This document shows, one piece after another, positions 35,572 through 45,248 of a stretch of 62,908 nucleotides of DNA. The position numbers and the translations under genes were made by a program. The notes under the pieces are model-generated. The model saw only the letters and a list, made by a program, of their open reading frames with translations. It ran no database searches and was not told the DNA's origin. The stretch is from NCBI GenBank assembly GCA_020049495.1, contig JAIFKU010000038.1:1-62908 (forward strand), written 5' to 3'. The stretch is from Accumulibacter sp. (lineage in GTDB: Bacteria > Pseudomonadota > Gammaproteobacteria > Burkholderiales > Rhodocyclaceae). Position 1 is the stretch's first letter. The number at the start of each line of letters is the position of its first letter.

Positions 35572-36135
35572 ATGTTCAGCCGACGACTTGCCTCGATCAT
35601 CCTTCGCCTGCTCGGCTGGCGCTCTGCATTCACCCCGCCGCCGGGGCCGAAGTCGGTAATCATGTTCTATCCGCACACCTCGAACTGGGATTTCCCCTTC
35701 GGTCTGCTGTTCAAGTTCAACCATGACCTGATGATCCACTGGGCCGGCAAGGACTCGCTGTTTCGCTGGCCGTTCAGGCGGCTTTTCATCCGGCTGGGTG
35801 GCGTCCCGATCAACCGGCGCGAACGTACCGGAATGATTTCTCAACTGCTTGAGGTTTTTACCAGCAGCGAGAGCTTCCACATCTGTATCGCGCCGGAAGG
35901 AACCCGCTCCAGAACCGACCACTGGAAATCCGGTTTCTACCGCCTGGCCCTGGCGGCAAAGGTGCCGGTTGGCCTGGGTTTCATCGACTATGCCAGCCGG
36001 CGCGTCGGGGTTGAGGACTGGGTCATCTTGAGTGGCAATGAAGAAACCGACCTCGACATGCTGCGCCGCTACTACGCCGACAAGAAGGCTTATGCGCCGG
36101 AGAAGGCCGGCGAGATTCGCTTCAGGTCATCCTGA
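35572..36135 (+). CDS. PlsC-family 1-acyl-glycerophosphate acyltransferase
   Basis: A 187-residue acyltransferase with the catalytic HxxxxD motif in YPHTSNWDFPFGLLF and the substrate motif IAPEGTRSRTDHWKSGF. It is short for PlsC and belongs to a small soluble-looking subfamily; the exact acceptor is unknown. It follows ybiT closely. Confidence 0.82.
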   Translation: MFSRRLASIILRLLGWRSAFTPPPGPKSVIMFYPHTSNWDFPFGLLFKFNHDLMIHWAGKDSLFRWPFRRLFIRLGGVPINRRERTGMISQLLEVFTSSESFHICIAPEGTRSRTDHWKSGFYRLALAAKVPVGLGFIDYASRRVGVEDWVILSGNEETDLDMLRRYYADKKAYAPEKAGEIRFRSS

Positions 36136-36170
36136 GTCCGCCAAGCCGCAAGTTGAGTCCCTTGCGCTAA

Positions 36171-36254
36171 ATTCGTTTCCGTCGTTCCCGCGCAGGCGGG
36201 AACCCAGCTAAATCGACATCCTGAATCCCCGCCTGCGCGGGTATGACAAATACT
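36171..36254. repeat. Dispersed palindromic repeat, copy 2
   Basis: Begins ATTCGTTTCCGTCGTTCCCG and contains the same pair of mirror hairpins (CCCGCGCAGGCGGG and CCCGCCTGCGCGGG) as copy 1. It lies in the gap between convergent genes and may also act as a bidirectional terminator. Confidence 0.8.
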
Positions 36255-36287
36255 TCGGCGTCTCCTTAAAGGATCAACATTTTCAGT

Positions 36288-36914
36288 TCAAGGCTTCGGT
36301 ACCCTGGCCGCGGCTTCAGCCTCTGCCCTGGCGTCTTCACTGGCCTTTCGTGCCGCGCGCTCGGCGTCCTTCTTTGCTCTTTCATCCTGCCGGGCCTGCC
36401 ATTGCGCTTGCTCAGCAGCCAATTTCCGGCGCCCCTCGGCTGCCTGCTGGGCTTTGGCGGCAATTTTCTGTTCCCGCTCGGCAGCCCTGAGCTCATTGGC
36501 ACTGCGAAATTCCTTGCCCTGTTCCTTCTGCTCAGCCTCGCGCCGCGGAGTGTCGGCTAGGCGCTGCGCTTCCCGGGCATCGACCTCGGCGCGCTTGGCC
36601 TCACGCTGGAATTCCCTTGCCGGAATATCGATATTGCGCGCCTCGATCACCGACCGGGTGTAATGATTCTTGGCATCCTCGAGACAACTGCTGACCAGGA
36701 ATTTCCTGTAGCAGGCTTCCTGCTCGACAACGTAACGTTCCTCGGCCGATTTGTGCATGGCCTTTGCCCGCTCGCGCTGGGCACTCGCCTGTTCAAGGGT
36801 CTGCGGTTCGGCCGGCGCAGCATCTGGCGCAGGCGTTTGTGCCCGTAGCGCCGGGCTGAGCAGCAGCAAAAAAACAAACAGGCCGGGAAGCAGCGAACGG
36901 CGAATGGGCATCAT
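36288..36914 (-). CDS. Exported coiled-coil protein of unknown function
   Basis: A 208-residue protein with a signal peptide (SLLPGLFVFLLLLSPALRAQ) and a mature part rich in Ala, Glu, Arg and Lys with long heptad-like stretches, for example REFQREAKRAEVDAREAQ. Two cysteines near CYRKFLVSSCLEDA could form a disulfide in the periplasm. The ATG at 36914 has GGAGG 6 bases upstream. No family recognised. Confidence 0.7.
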   Translation of the reverse strand: MMPIRRSLLPGLFVFLLLLSPALRAQTPAPDAAPAEPQTLEQASAQRERAKAMHKSAEERYVVEQEACYRKFLVSSCLEDAKNHYTRSVIEARNIDIPAREFQREAKRAEVDAREAQRLADTPRREAEQKEQGKEFRSANELRAAEREQKIAAKAQQAAEGRRKLAAEQAQWQARQDERAKKDAERAARKASEDARAEAEAAARVPKP

Positions 36915-37059
36915 GGGTTTCCTCCGAGGCCGTAAACTAGACGGTTTTACGTCATGACGCCAGAGCCGGCAGTGATTTTGCGGGAATTCTGACGCATGAA
37001 TGCACCTGCAGTTTGGTAGAATGCTGGGCTGTAGTTCATTCATAGCACAGGGAGTTTTC

Positions 37060-37674
37060 GTGAAGATCGTCTGCCTCGACCTTGAGGGCGTGCTCGTCCC
37101 CGAAATCTGGATCACGTTCTCGGAGCGTATCGGCATTCCGGAGCTGCGCCGGACCACGCGCGATGAACCGAATTACGACAAGCTGATGAAATTCCGCCTC
37201 AAGCTGCTAGCCGAGAACAAGCTAGGCCTGCCAGACATCCAGAAGGTGATCTGCGAGATGGGGCCGATGAAAGGCGCGCGCGAGTTTCTCGACAAGCTGC
37301 GTGAGGACTACGAGGTGGTCATTCTCTCGGACACGTTCTACGAATTCGCTCACCCGCTAATGCGCCAACTGGCCTGGCCAACCCTGTTCTGCCACAGCCT
37401 TGAAACCGACGCCAATGGGATGGTGGTCAATTACCACCTGCGCATGCCCGAGCAGAAGCGCGAAGCCGTCAAACGCTTCAAGGAAATGAACTTCACCGTG
37501 GTCGCCGCCGGTGATTCCTACAACGACACCGCGATGCTCGGCGAAGCACACGCCGGAATTCTCTTTCACCCGCCGGAAAACGTCATCCGCGAGTTTCCGC
37601 AATACCCGGTGACCCTCAACTACGACGAGCTGCGCGCGGCAATCGACCGGGCATTTGCCGGCGTGGCGGACTGA
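37060..37674 (+). CDS. thrH: ThrH bifunctional phosphoserine phosphatase / homoserine phosphotransferase
   Basis: A 204-residue HAD-family enzyme, matching the 205 residues of Pseudomonas ThrH. HAD motif I is IVCLDLEGVLVPEIW at the N-terminus, and motif IV lies in VVAAGDSYNDTAML. It removes phosphate from phosphoserine and can pass it to homoserine. The GTG at 37060 is chosen because GGGAG lies 8 bases upstream and the HAD motif begins at once; the longer frame from 37000 has no family match. Confidence 0.92.
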   Translation: MKIVCLDLEGVLVPEIWITFSERIGIPELRRTTRDEPNYDKLMKFRLKLLAENKLGLPDIQKVICEMGPMKGAREFLDKLREDYEVVILSDTFYEFAHPLMRQLAWPTLFCHSLETDANGMVVNYHLRMPEQKREAVKRFKEMNFTVVAAGDSYNDTAMLGEAHAGILFHPPENVIREFPQYPVTLNYDELRAAIDRAFAGVAD

Positions 37675-37678
37675 GCCC

Positions 37679-38554
37679 ATGCATTCGAAGCGTTTTTATA
37701 CACTGTCTGCGTCCTGTCCTGACCGGGTCGGCATCATTGCCCGGGTTTCCGGGTTCATCGCCGAACACCACGGCTGGATTCTTGAATCGAGTTATCACTC
37801 CGACGACGCCTACGGCGGCAGCCGCTATTTCATGCGACTGGAAGTGAAGGCCGATTCACTGCCATTCCACCTGGCCGAGTTCCGCGAACGCTTCCGTCCG
37901 ATCGCCGAAGAACTGGAAATGGACTGGAAGATTTCCGATTCGGCAGTGAAAAAGCGCGTGGTGATCATGGTCAGTAAGCAGGAGCACTGCCTCTATGACC
38001 TGCTGGCGCGCTGGCAGTCGAAGGAACTTGACATCGAAATCCCCTGCATCATCTCCAATCACGACAGCTTCAAGGGCTTCGTCGAATGGCACGGCATCCC
38101 TTTCCATCACGTGCCGGTGAGTTCAGACAAGCCGGACAACAGGCAAGCGGCTTACGCCGAAGTGCACCGCCTGTTTGAAGAAGTGAAGGGCGATACGATG
38201 GTGCTGGCGCGTTACATGCAAATCATCCCGCCGGAAATGTGTGTCTCCTACCCCGGCCGGATTATCAACATCCACCACTCCTTCCTGCCCAGCTTCGTCG
38301 GCGCCAAGCCTTACCACCAGGCGTATCAGCGCGGGGTCAAACTGATCGGCGCAACCTGCCACTACGTCACTTCGGATCTCGATCAGGGGCCGATCATCGA
38401 ACAGGATGTCATCCGCATCGATCACTCCGATTCGGTCGACGACATGGTGCGCTACGGCAAGGACATCGAAAAAGCTGTGCTGGCGCGCGGTTTGCGCTAC
38501 CACCTGGAAGACCGCGTACTGGTCCATGGCAACAAGACGGTGGTTTTTAAATAA
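37679..38554 (+). CDS. purU: Formyltetrahydrofolate deformylase
   Basis: A 291-residue protein with an N-terminal ACT domain (LSASCPDRVGIIARVSGFIA) and a C-terminal formyltransferase fold containing CIISNHDSF, INIHHSFLPSFVGAKPYHQA and HYVTSDLDQGPIIEQD. It hydrolyses 10-formyl-THF to THF and formate, supplying formate for purine synthesis and balancing the one-carbon pool. It begins 4 bases after thrH, so the two are probably co-transcribed. Confidence 0.95.
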   Translation: MHSKRFYTLSASCPDRVGIIARVSGFIAEHHGWILESSYHSDDAYGGSRYFMRLEVKADSLPFHLAEFRERFRPIAEELEMDWKISDSAVKKRVVIMVSKQEHCLYDLLARWQSKELDIEIPCIISNHDSFKGFVEWHGIPFHHVPVSSDKPDNRQAAYAEVHRLFEEVKGDTMVLARYMQIIPPEMCVSYPGRIINIHHSFLPSFVGAKPYHQAYQRGVKLIGATCHYVTSDLDQGPIIEQDVIRIDHSDSVDDMVRYGKDIEKAVLARGLRYHLEDRVLVHGNKTVVFK

Positions 38555-38565
38555 AACAGTCAGGA

Positions 38566-38622
38566 GTGAAGAGTAAGGAGTAATTCCTTCTGATACCCCG
38601 CTCCTAACTCCTTACTCCTCAC
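38566..38622. terminator. Long inverted repeat after purU
   Basis: GTGAAGAGTAAGGAGT at 38566-38581 pairs with ACTCCTTACTCCTCAC at 38607-38622; 15 of 16 positions are Watson-Crick and the other is a G-U pair. The loop is 25 bases. It lies between purU and the next ABC-F gene. There is no T-run, so termination is not certain; it could also be a member of a repeat family. Confidence 0.5.
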
Positions 38623-38631
38623 GGAACACAC

Positions 38632-40566
38632 ATGATCACCCTCAAGAGCGTCACCCTGCGCCGTAGCGCCAAGGTGCTGCTGGATAACGCTTCCATTACC
38701 CTGAACCCCGGCGAGAAGGTCGGCCTGGTCGGGCGCAATGGCGCCGGCAAGTCGACGCTGTTTGCCCTGTTCAACGGCACCCTGCACGAAGATGCCGGCG
38801 ACTTCTTCCTGCCGTCGCAGTGGCGCATGGCGCAAGTAGCGCAAGAGATGCCGGAAACGGATCAGAACGCGACCGATTTCGTCATCGAAGGCGACAGCGT
38901 GCTGATGACGGCACAGGCCGAAGTTCATGCTGCCGAATCGGGAAACGATGGCGAACGCATGGCGCATGCCTACATGGCGCTGCATGACGCCGGTGCGCAT
39001 GACGCGCAGGCACGGGCGCAGGCGCTGATTCTCGGCCTCGGATTCAAGACCACCGAACTGAACAATCCGGTCAACAGCTTCTCCGGCGGCTGGCGCATGC
39101 GCCTGCAACTGGCGCGGGCGTTGATGTGTCCTTCCGACCTGCTGCTGCTCGATGAACCGACCAACCACCTTGACCTCGACGCCCTGGTCTGGCTCGAAGC
39201 CTGGCTCAAGCGCTACGAAGGCACGATGGTCGTCATCAGCCACGACCGCGAGTTCCTCGATTCCGTCACCAGCGTTACACTGCATATCGAGAACGGCAGG
39301 CTGACCCGTTACGGCGGCAACTACAGCACCTTCGAGGACATCCGCGCGCAGCAACTCGAACTGCAGCAGAACGCCTACGTCAAGCAGCAGGACAAGATCG
39401 CCCACCTGACGAAATTCATCACCCGCTTCAAGGCCAAGGCGACCAAGGCCAAGCAGGCACAGAGCCGGGTCAAGGCGCTGGAACGCATGGAGCGCCTGGC
39501 GCCGGTAATGGCCAGTGCCGACTTCACCTTCGAATTCAAGGAACCGGCCAACCTGCCCAACCCGATGCTGGCCATGCAGGACGCCTGTTTCGGCTACCCG
39601 CCAGCGGAGGACGCAGTGGCCGGTACGCCTCCCGCCGTGATCGTACGCAACGTCAGCAAATCGGTTAACGCCGGCCAGCGCATCGGCATTCTCGGCGCCA
39701 ACGGGCAGGGCAAATCGACGCTGGTCAAGACGATCGCTCACGTACTAAAACCGATCAGCGGCGTGCTGACCGAGGGCAAGGGCCTGAACGTCGGCTACTT
39801 CGCGCAGCAGGAACTCGATGTCTTGCGGCCGCAAGACAATCCGCTCGAACACATGGTGCGCATGGCGAAAGCCGGCCTGCTCGCCGGCCAGAGCGGTCGC
39901 GAGCAGGATCTGCGCACCTTTCTCGGCACCTTCAACTTCAGCGGTGACATGGTCAAACAGCCGGTCGGCACCATGAGCGGCGGCGAAAAGGCGCGCCTCG
40001 TGCTGTGCATGATCGTCTGGCAGCGTCCGAATCTGCTGCTGCTTGACGAACCGACCAACCACCTCGACCTGGCTACCCGCGAGGCGCTGTCGATGGCGCT
40101 CAACGAATTCGAAGGCACGGTGATGCTGGTCAGCCACGACCGTTCGCTGTTGCGCTCGGTGTGCGACGAATTCTGGCTGGTTTCGCGCGGTGGCATCGAA
40201 CCCTTCGACGGCGACCTCGACGACTACCAGCGCTACCTGCTCGATGAAGCCAGGCGCGCGCGCGAGGAACTGAAGGCATCGCTCAAGGAGACGAAGGAAA
40301 TCGTCACGCAGGCGCCGCCGGTGCTTGCCAGCAAGAAGATTACGGCCAATCTGAAGACCCTGAAACGCGATCAGGGCAAACTCGAACAGATCATGCTCGA
40401 CCTGCAGACGCGAAAGCATGCACTCGAAGCACGCTTGAGTACGCCCTTGCCGGCGCAGGAGATCGGCCAGTTGGGTCTTGACCTGCAGAAAATCGACCAG
40501 GAACTCGCCGGACACGAAGAGAACTGGCTGAGCATTTCAGAGCAGATCGAGGCGGAGTCGCGGTAA
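38632..40566 (+). CDS. yheS: ABC-F family ATPase, YheS type
   Basis: A 644-residue protein with two ABC ATPase domains (Walker A GRNGAGKST and GANGQGKST; both halves have [12 protein letters not shown]) and a charged C-terminal coiled-coil region (about 540-640). The length and the starting MITLKSVTLRRSAKVLL fit YheS/Uup-type ABC-F proteins, which act on ribosomes. Complete, and distinct from the YbiT relative at 33937. Confidence 0.9.
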   Translation: MITLKSVTLRRSAKVLLDNASITLNPGEKVGLVGRNGAGKSTLFALFNGTLHEDAGDFFLPSQWRMAQVAQEMPETDQNATDFVIEGDSVLMTAQAEVHAAESGNDGERMAHAYMALHDAGAHDAQARAQALILGLGFKTTELNNPVNSFSGGWRMRLQLARALMCPSDLLLLDEPTNHLDLDALVWLEAWLKRYEGTMVVISHDREFLDSVTSVTLHIENGRLTRYGGNYSTFEDIRAQQLELQQNAYVKQQDKIAHLTKFITRFKAKATKAKQAQSRVKALERMERLAPVMASADFTFEFKEPANLPNPMLAMQDACFGYPPAEDAVAGTPPAVIVRNVSKSVNAGQRIGILGANGQGKSTLVKTIAHVLKPISGVLTEGKGLNVGYFAQQELDVLRPQDNPLEHMVRMAKAGLLAGQSGREQDLRTFLGTFNFSGDMVKQPVGTMSGGEKARLVLCMIVWQRPNLLLLDEPTNHLDLATREALSMALNEFEGTVMLVSHDRSLLRSVCDEFWLVSRGGIEPFDGDLDDYQRYLLDEARRAREELKASLKETKEIVTQAPPVLASKKITANLKTLKRDQGKLEQIMLDLQTRKHALEARLSTPLPAQEIGQLGLDLQKIDQELAGHEENWLSISEQIEAESR

Positions 40567-40653
40567 GCGCGATACCCGAGGTCAAGGTCTCTGGTCAGAT
40601 CAGGTCTGAATTCCCGCCTATTGTTCTTTTTGATCCGGCCCGCAAATGTATGA

Positions 40654-40790
40654 ATTCGTCACCCCGGCGAAGGTGACCGAAGGAAATGTGCCCCGCAGGA
40701 AATACCCTTGTGGTGCAGAGCCCGGGGTACAGGAGGTAAATCCACGCCAATACTGGATACCGGCCTTCGCCGGTATGACATAAATTTCAT
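40654..40790. repeat. Dispersed palindromic repeat, copy 3 (diverged)
   Basis: Starts ATTCGTCACCCCGGCGAAGG, shares TGACCGAAGGAAATG with copy 1, and ends with a hairpin ACCGGC...GCCGGT before ATGACATAAAT. It fills most of the 361-base gap between the YheS-type gene and the chemoreceptor gene; the rest of the gap shows nothing recognisable. Confidence 0.7.
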
Positions 40791-40927
40791 ACTCCATAGG
40801 GCCGAAGCAATAGTCAAACGGATTGCTCCGGAGTGAAAAAAGAGGCTAGTATTGTCCATGTGCCGTTGATTCTGGAATGAGTCTGCGGTTTCCTCTGAAG
40901 CCGAGGAAAAGGCCAACAACATTTGGG

Positions 40928-42661
40928 ATGAAATCCGTGCCTAACGATAACAATTCCTTTAGCACTTCCTCTCCGGTCAGCCTGACAACACTGCTCTTCG
41001 TCGTCATTTCCGCCGTCGCGTTCGTCATGGCGCTGCCGCTGCTCTATCATGTCCTGTTTGCGGAGAGCGCATCCCCTCCCGGTACCGGTATAGCACTGGC
41101 CATGCTCGTCTGCGGTGTGCTGGCCATGATCGCCGGCTTACTGTTCCTCAAACGCGCAATCCTCTTGCCACTGGTCGGCATTGACCGGATTCTCGAAAAA
41201 GCAGCCTCTGGTGATGGTGATCTGTCGGCTGACGCGGTAGAGAACGAAGCCTCATCGTTTCGTGGTATCAGCCGCAATTACAACGTACTGATGAGCAAGC
41301 TGCGCAAGCTGATCGATCTGATTCGCACGCAGACGGTGATGATCGCCTCCGGGTCGGTCCAGCTCAAACAGCACCTGAATACCGCGGCGGCTGGTGCACA
41401 ATCGCAGGAGTCCCTGGCGCGCGAGATCAGCACCTCGTGCGCTGCGGTCACCGAAACCGCCGTCAATGTCGCGCAGCGCGCCGAGACGCTGAATCAGACC
41501 GCCACCCAGCGTCTTGAGGAAGCCCGGCAATCCAAAACCGAACTCGATGCCCTGGTCAGCAGTATCGCCACCATCAACGACCGGCAGCAGTCGTTCAGCA
41601 TCACGGTCGAGTCCCTGTCCCGGCACTCGCACGACATTAACCAGATCATCCAGCTGATTCAGGGCATCTCCGACCAGACCAACCTGCTGGCGCTCAATGC
41701 GGCCATCGAGGCCGCACGTGCCGGCGAACAGGGCCGTGGTTTTGCCGTCGTGGCCGACGAGGTACGAAAACTGGCCGAACGGACCAAAACTGCCGCCGGC
41801 ACGATTACCGACAGCACTCGTGAAATGACCGCGCTGGCTGACAATACGCTGGAGGTCACGCGACAGGTCAGTCTGGATACCGAGAGCGCTCGCGTCGCGG
41901 TCGAACGCGCCTCCACCAGTTTCACCGGCATGGTCGAGAATTTCGGCGCCACCACCGAGGAATTGCACGACATTGCCGCAGCCATGCACGAACTGGAAAC
42001 CGCCAATCGCGGAATCCTGAGTCACGCCCAGGAAATCGACGGCCTCAGCCGCAATCTAGGCGAGCGTATGCGGGTTTCGCTGGAATGTTCCAATGCGCTG
42101 AACGTTTGTACCGAAGACATCCTGGCCTCAGGTGCCCGCTTCAAACTCGGCAGCGGCAAGTTCGAGAACATACTCGGCCAATGCTATGCCTATCGTGACC
42201 GGGTGCAGGACATCCTGCGCCGCCATGCGGATCGCGGCGTCAATATTTTCGACCAGAACTATCGCCGGATTCCCAACATCACCCCGGAAAAATACGAGAC
42301 GACTTACGACAAGCTGGTGGAAAACGAATTGCAGGAACTCTACGAGGAAATTCTCGACAATCTTCCGGGCGCCGTTTCGCTCATAGCCGTCGACACCAGG
42401 GGCTATGCCCCAACGCACTGCCGGAAATTTTCCATCCAGACCGGCAACCCGGAACAGGATCTGGCCTTCAGCCGGCACAAACGGATTTTCAGCGACCCGG
42501 TCGGGATCCGTTCAGCCCAGAACACGGATCCCTTCATCACGCAGACCTACAGCCAGGCGGGTACCGGCCGTATCCTGACCGAGATTGGCACCCCGATCAC
42601 CGTCAACGGCAGGCACTGGGGTGGCTTGCGCATCAATGTCGACCCCAAGGTTCTCACCTGA
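40928..42661 (+). CDS. Methyl-accepting chemotaxis protein with C-terminal Cache-like sensor
   Basis: About 577 residues. Two membrane segments lie near the N-terminus ([20 protein letters not shown], and [20 protein letters not shown]) with almost no periplasmic loop. Then come a HAMP-like linker, the signalling hairpin with the conserved tip [20 protein letters not shown], and after it a C-terminal domain of about 170 residues ending [20 protein letters not shown], a Cache-like pattern. A sensor placed after the signalling hairpin would face the cytoplasm. ATG 40928 is preferred; ATG 40877 would add 17 basic residues. The ligand is unknown. Confidence 0.85.
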   Translation: MKSVPNDNNSFSTSSPVSLTTLLFVVISAVAFVMALPLLYHVLFAESASPPGTGIALAMLVCGVLAMIAGLLFLKRAILLPLVGIDRILEKAASGDGDLSADAVENEASSFRGISRNYNVLMSKLRKLIDLIRTQTVMIASGSVQLKQHLNTAAAGAQSQESLAREISTSCAAVTETAVNVAQRAETLNQTATQRLEEARQSKTELDALVSSIATINDRQQSFSITVESLSRHSHDINQIIQLIQGISDQTNLLALNAAIEAARAGEQGRGFAVVADEVRKLAERTKTAAGTITDSTREMTALADNTLEVTRQVSLDTESARVAVERASTSFTGMVENFGATTEELHDIAAAMHELETANRGILSHAQEIDGLSRNLGERMRVSLECSNALNVCTEDILASGARFKLGSGKFENILGQCYAYRDRVQDILRRHADRGVNIFDQNYRRIPNITPEKYETTYDKLVENELQELYEEILDNLPGAVSLIAVDTRGYAPTHCRKFSIQTGNPEQDLAFSRHKRIFSDPVGIRSAQNTDPFITQTYSQAGTGRILTEIGTPITVNGRHWGGLRINVDPKVLT

Positions 42662-43211
42662 GGCGAATAGCGGAAAAAGCGTAACGCCAGAGCGCAGACG
42701 GCCTTCGTGATGGCAACAAGCACTTTGTTGAAAGACGACCGCAGACCTATCCATGTTCTGCAGGGCAATTGCATGAATGTTTTTGTCATGCCGAAATGGC
42801 TCAATATGGCCAATTTATCGAAAGTAAGTGTCGTCCCGGCAAAAGCCGGGACCCAGTTTGTGCCTCAAAAACTGGATTCCATTGGCATTCATGCAATCGC
42901 CCTGCCCTGTTCTGGCTATTTCTAACTTGTTCTGCTCGAGTGTCTTACTATTACTGGATATTCAGTAGTGTCCGGTTAAAGCTGATCCCGTTTCAACTTC
43001 CACTGCATGGCAGCAACCGATCGAAACATCAATTCTGCCCACCAGGAAACCTGCATCAACCTTTATGGGCAGGCGCAAGCTTATCAACCTGTCGCGAGCG
43101 TGCAGCGCAATGCCCCTTTCTGGCGCTTTTCTTTTTATTTGATTCTCGTCAATCCCCAGCTAAACTCGCCACTGCACAATACTATACCGCTCCTTATTCG
43201 GATTCTCCGGC
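42662..43211. other. 550-bp gap before ccmA with a repeat and a weak terminator
   Basis: Holds the part repeat at 42828-42880. AGCGC (43104-43108) and GCGCT (43123-43127) followed by a T-rich run make a weak terminator-like hairpin. Short open frames here have no coding character. No promoter for ccmA was confidently seen. Confidence 0.5.
42828..42880. repeat. Dispersed palindromic repeat, part copy 4
   Basis: GTCGTCCCGGCAAAAGCCGGG forms a hairpin and is followed by CCAGTTT...AAACTGG, a second inverted pair. It resembles one half of copies 1 and 2. Confidence 0.6.
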
Positions 43212-43829
43212 ATGTTGGAAGTTTCAAATCTCGGCTGTATTCGCGGCGAACGAAGCCTGTTTGCCGGCGTGGGATTTCACCTGGACGGTGGCGAGATGCT
43301 TTCTCTGCAGGGCCGCAATGGATCAGGGAAAACAAGCCTGCTGCGCATCCTCTGCGACCTTTCACCGCCAGCAGCAGGTGAAATCCGCTGGCGCGGCGAA
43401 TTGATCAGCAAACTTGGCGAAGATTACCGTCGTGAGTTGTGCTATCTCGGACACCACAACGCCATCAAGGAAGATCTGACGCCGCTGGAAAACCTGCTGG
43501 CGTCGGCCAGACTGGCCGGCGAAGATCTCGACGCAGATTCCGCGCTCGAGGCGTTGGAAAGAGTCGGTCTGGCCGGTCGCGAGGATCTGGCCTGCCGCTA
43601 CCTCTCGCAAGGACAGAAGCGGCGCGCGGCACTGGCGCGGCTGGTCAACGAGCGGCGGGCGCTGTGGGTGCTCGACGAGCCCTATGTCGCACTTGATGCT
43701 GTTGCCATTGAACTGGTTGCCGGCCTGATCGGCGCCCACCTGCAACGTGGCGGGCTGGTGGTACTGACCACGCATCAGGCGGTCGACGTGCAGGCTGGTA
43801 CCATTCATGAATTGCGGCTGGGTGAGTAG
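43212..43829 (+). CDS. ccmA: Heme exporter ATP-binding protein CcmA
   Basis: A 205-residue ABC ATPase with Walker A GRNGSGKTSLLRIL, signature YLSQGQKRRAALARL and Walker B ALWVLDEPYVALD. With CcmB, C and D it releases heme-loaded CcmE. First gene of the complete ccmABCDEFGHI run. Confidence 0.95.
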   Translation: MLEVSNLGCIRGERSLFAGVGFHLDGGEMLSLQGRNGSGKTSLLRILCDLSPPAAGEIRWRGELISKLGEDYRRELCYLGHHNAIKEDLTPLENLLASARLAGEDLDADSALEALERVGLAGREDLACRYLSQGQKRRAALARLVNERRALWVLDEPYVALDAVAIELVAGLIGAHLQRGGLVVLTTHQAVDVQAGTIHELRLGE

Positions 43830-43830
43830 G

Positions 43831-44499
43831 ATGTTGAAACTTATTCGCGCCATTATTGCCAGAGATCTGCGTCTGGCCATGCGTCGCCGGACGGATATCG
43901 TTTCCGCTCTGTTCTTTTTCATCATCGTGGTCAGTCTGTTTCCGCTCGGTGTCGGACCCGAACCCGAACTGTTGCGCAAGCTGGCACCGGGAGTGCTGTG
44001 GGTCGCCGCCTTGCTGGCCACCATGCTGTCATTGCCGCGACTGTTTGCCGACGACCATCGTGACGGCACACTGGAGCAACTGGCGCTGGCACCTCAGCCG
44101 CTGGGCCTGATCGTGCTCGGCAAGGTGCTCGCGCACTGGCTGGTTTCGGGGCTGCCGCTGGCCCTGCTGGCTCCGGTACTGGGACTTCAGTTCGATCTGG
44201 CCAGCGATGCGCTGTGGGTGCTGACTTTATCACTTCTCATTGGAACGCCGGCGCTGTCCGGTATCGGCGCCATCGGCGCGGCGCTGACGCTGGGCGTACG
44301 CGGTGGCGGTGTGCTACTGTCACTGCTGGTGCTGCCATTGTATATTCCGGTACTGATTTTTGGCGCCGGCGCCGTTGATGCGACGGTCACCGGACTGGGG
44401 GCGCAAGCCCATATGTCGCTGCTTGGCGCTCTGGCGCTGGCCGGCGTGTTTTTTGCCCCGTGGCCTACGGCGGCGGCTTTACGGATAGCTTTGGAATGA
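43831..44499 (+). CDS. ccmB: Heme exporter membrane protein CcmB
   Basis: A 222-residue membrane protein with six hydrophobic segments; the N-terminus MLKLIRAIIARDLRLAMRRR and the LFADDHRDGTLEQLALAPQP region are typical. ATG 43831 is one base after the ccmA stop. Its stop overlaps ccmC as ATGA. Confidence 0.93.
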   Translation: MLKLIRAIIARDLRLAMRRRTDIVSALFFFIIVVSLFPLGVGPEPELLRKLAPGVLWVAALLATMLSLPRLFADDHRDGTLEQLALAPQPLGLIVLGKVLAHWLVSGLPLALLAPVLGLQFDLASDALWVLTLSLLIGTPALSGIGAIGAALTLGVRGGGVLLSLLVLPLYIPVLIFGAGAVDATVTGLGAQAHMSLLGALALAGVFFAPWPTAAALRIALE

Positions 44500-45245
44500 G
44501 CAACAAACTGATCAACTGGTTCAAATTCGCCAGCCCGCAGGCCTTCTATCCGCTCGCCGGCAGGATGATTCCGTGGTTCTGGGCGCTGGCTGCCCTTTTC
44601 GGCATTGCCGGCTTGTACATCGGCTTTCTGGTGGCGCCGACCGACGCCCAGCAGGGCGAGGGTTACCGTATCATCTTTTTGCACGTGCCGGCGTCGTGGA
44701 TGTCGATGTTCATCTATCTGGTGCTGGCTTTCTGGGCCGGGCTCGGGCTGGCCTTCAACTTCCGCCTGTCGGGCATGATGGCCACGGCGCTGGCGCCGAC
44801 CGGGGCGCTTTTTGCATTTCTCTCACTGTGGACAGGCGCACTGTGGGGCAAGCCGATGTGGGGTACCTGGTGGGTATGGGATGCCCGCCTGACCTCGGAG
44901 TTGATCCTGCTCTTCCTCTACGTTGGCTTCATCGCGCTGCAGTCGGCGATTGACGACCCGCGCCGCGCCGACAAGGCCGGGGCCGTCCTGGCGCTGGTCG
45001 GCGTGGTCAACGTCCCGATCATCTATTTCTCGGTCAAGTGGTGGAATACCCTGCATCAGGGTTCGTCGGTCAGTCTGACCAAATCACCCTCGATGGCCAC
45101 GACCATGCTCTGGGGCATGCTGCTCTGTGCGCTAGCGTGCTGGATGTACGCCATTGCCGTGGCGCTGATGCGCGTACGCACGATCATACTGGAACGTGAA
45201 CGGCACACCGATTGGGTGCGTGACGAATTGACAAGCAAGGAGTAA
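44496..45245 (+). CDS. ccmC: Heme-handling membrane protein CcmC
   Basis: A 249-residue membrane protein with the tryptophan-rich motif GTWWVWDARLTSELILL and flanking histidines (IIFLHVPASW and WWNTLHQGSS) that hold heme for transfer to CcmE. Start ATG 44496 overlaps ccmB. Confidence 0.95.
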   Translation: MSNKLINWFKFASPQAFYPLAGRMIPWFWALAALFGIAGLYIGFLVAPTDAQQGEGYRIIFLHVPASWMSMFIYLVLAFWAGLGLAFNFRLSGMMATALAPTGALFAFLSLWTGALWGKPMWGTWWVWDARLTSELILLFLYVGFIALQSAIDDPRRADKAGAVLALVGVVNVPIIYFSVKWWNTLHQGSSVSLTKSPSMATTMLWGMLLCALACWMYAIAVALMRVRTIILERERHTDWVRDELTSKE

Positions 45246-45248
45246 GCC

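Noticed and set aside
38560-39741. 393-codon minus-strand open frame inside the YheS-type gene
   Set aside because: Shadow frame of a high-GC ABC-F gene; no recognisable motifs.
42662-43211. Small protein genes in the gap before ccmA
   Set aside because: The open frames are low-complexity, cross a repeat and have no ribosome-binding site.
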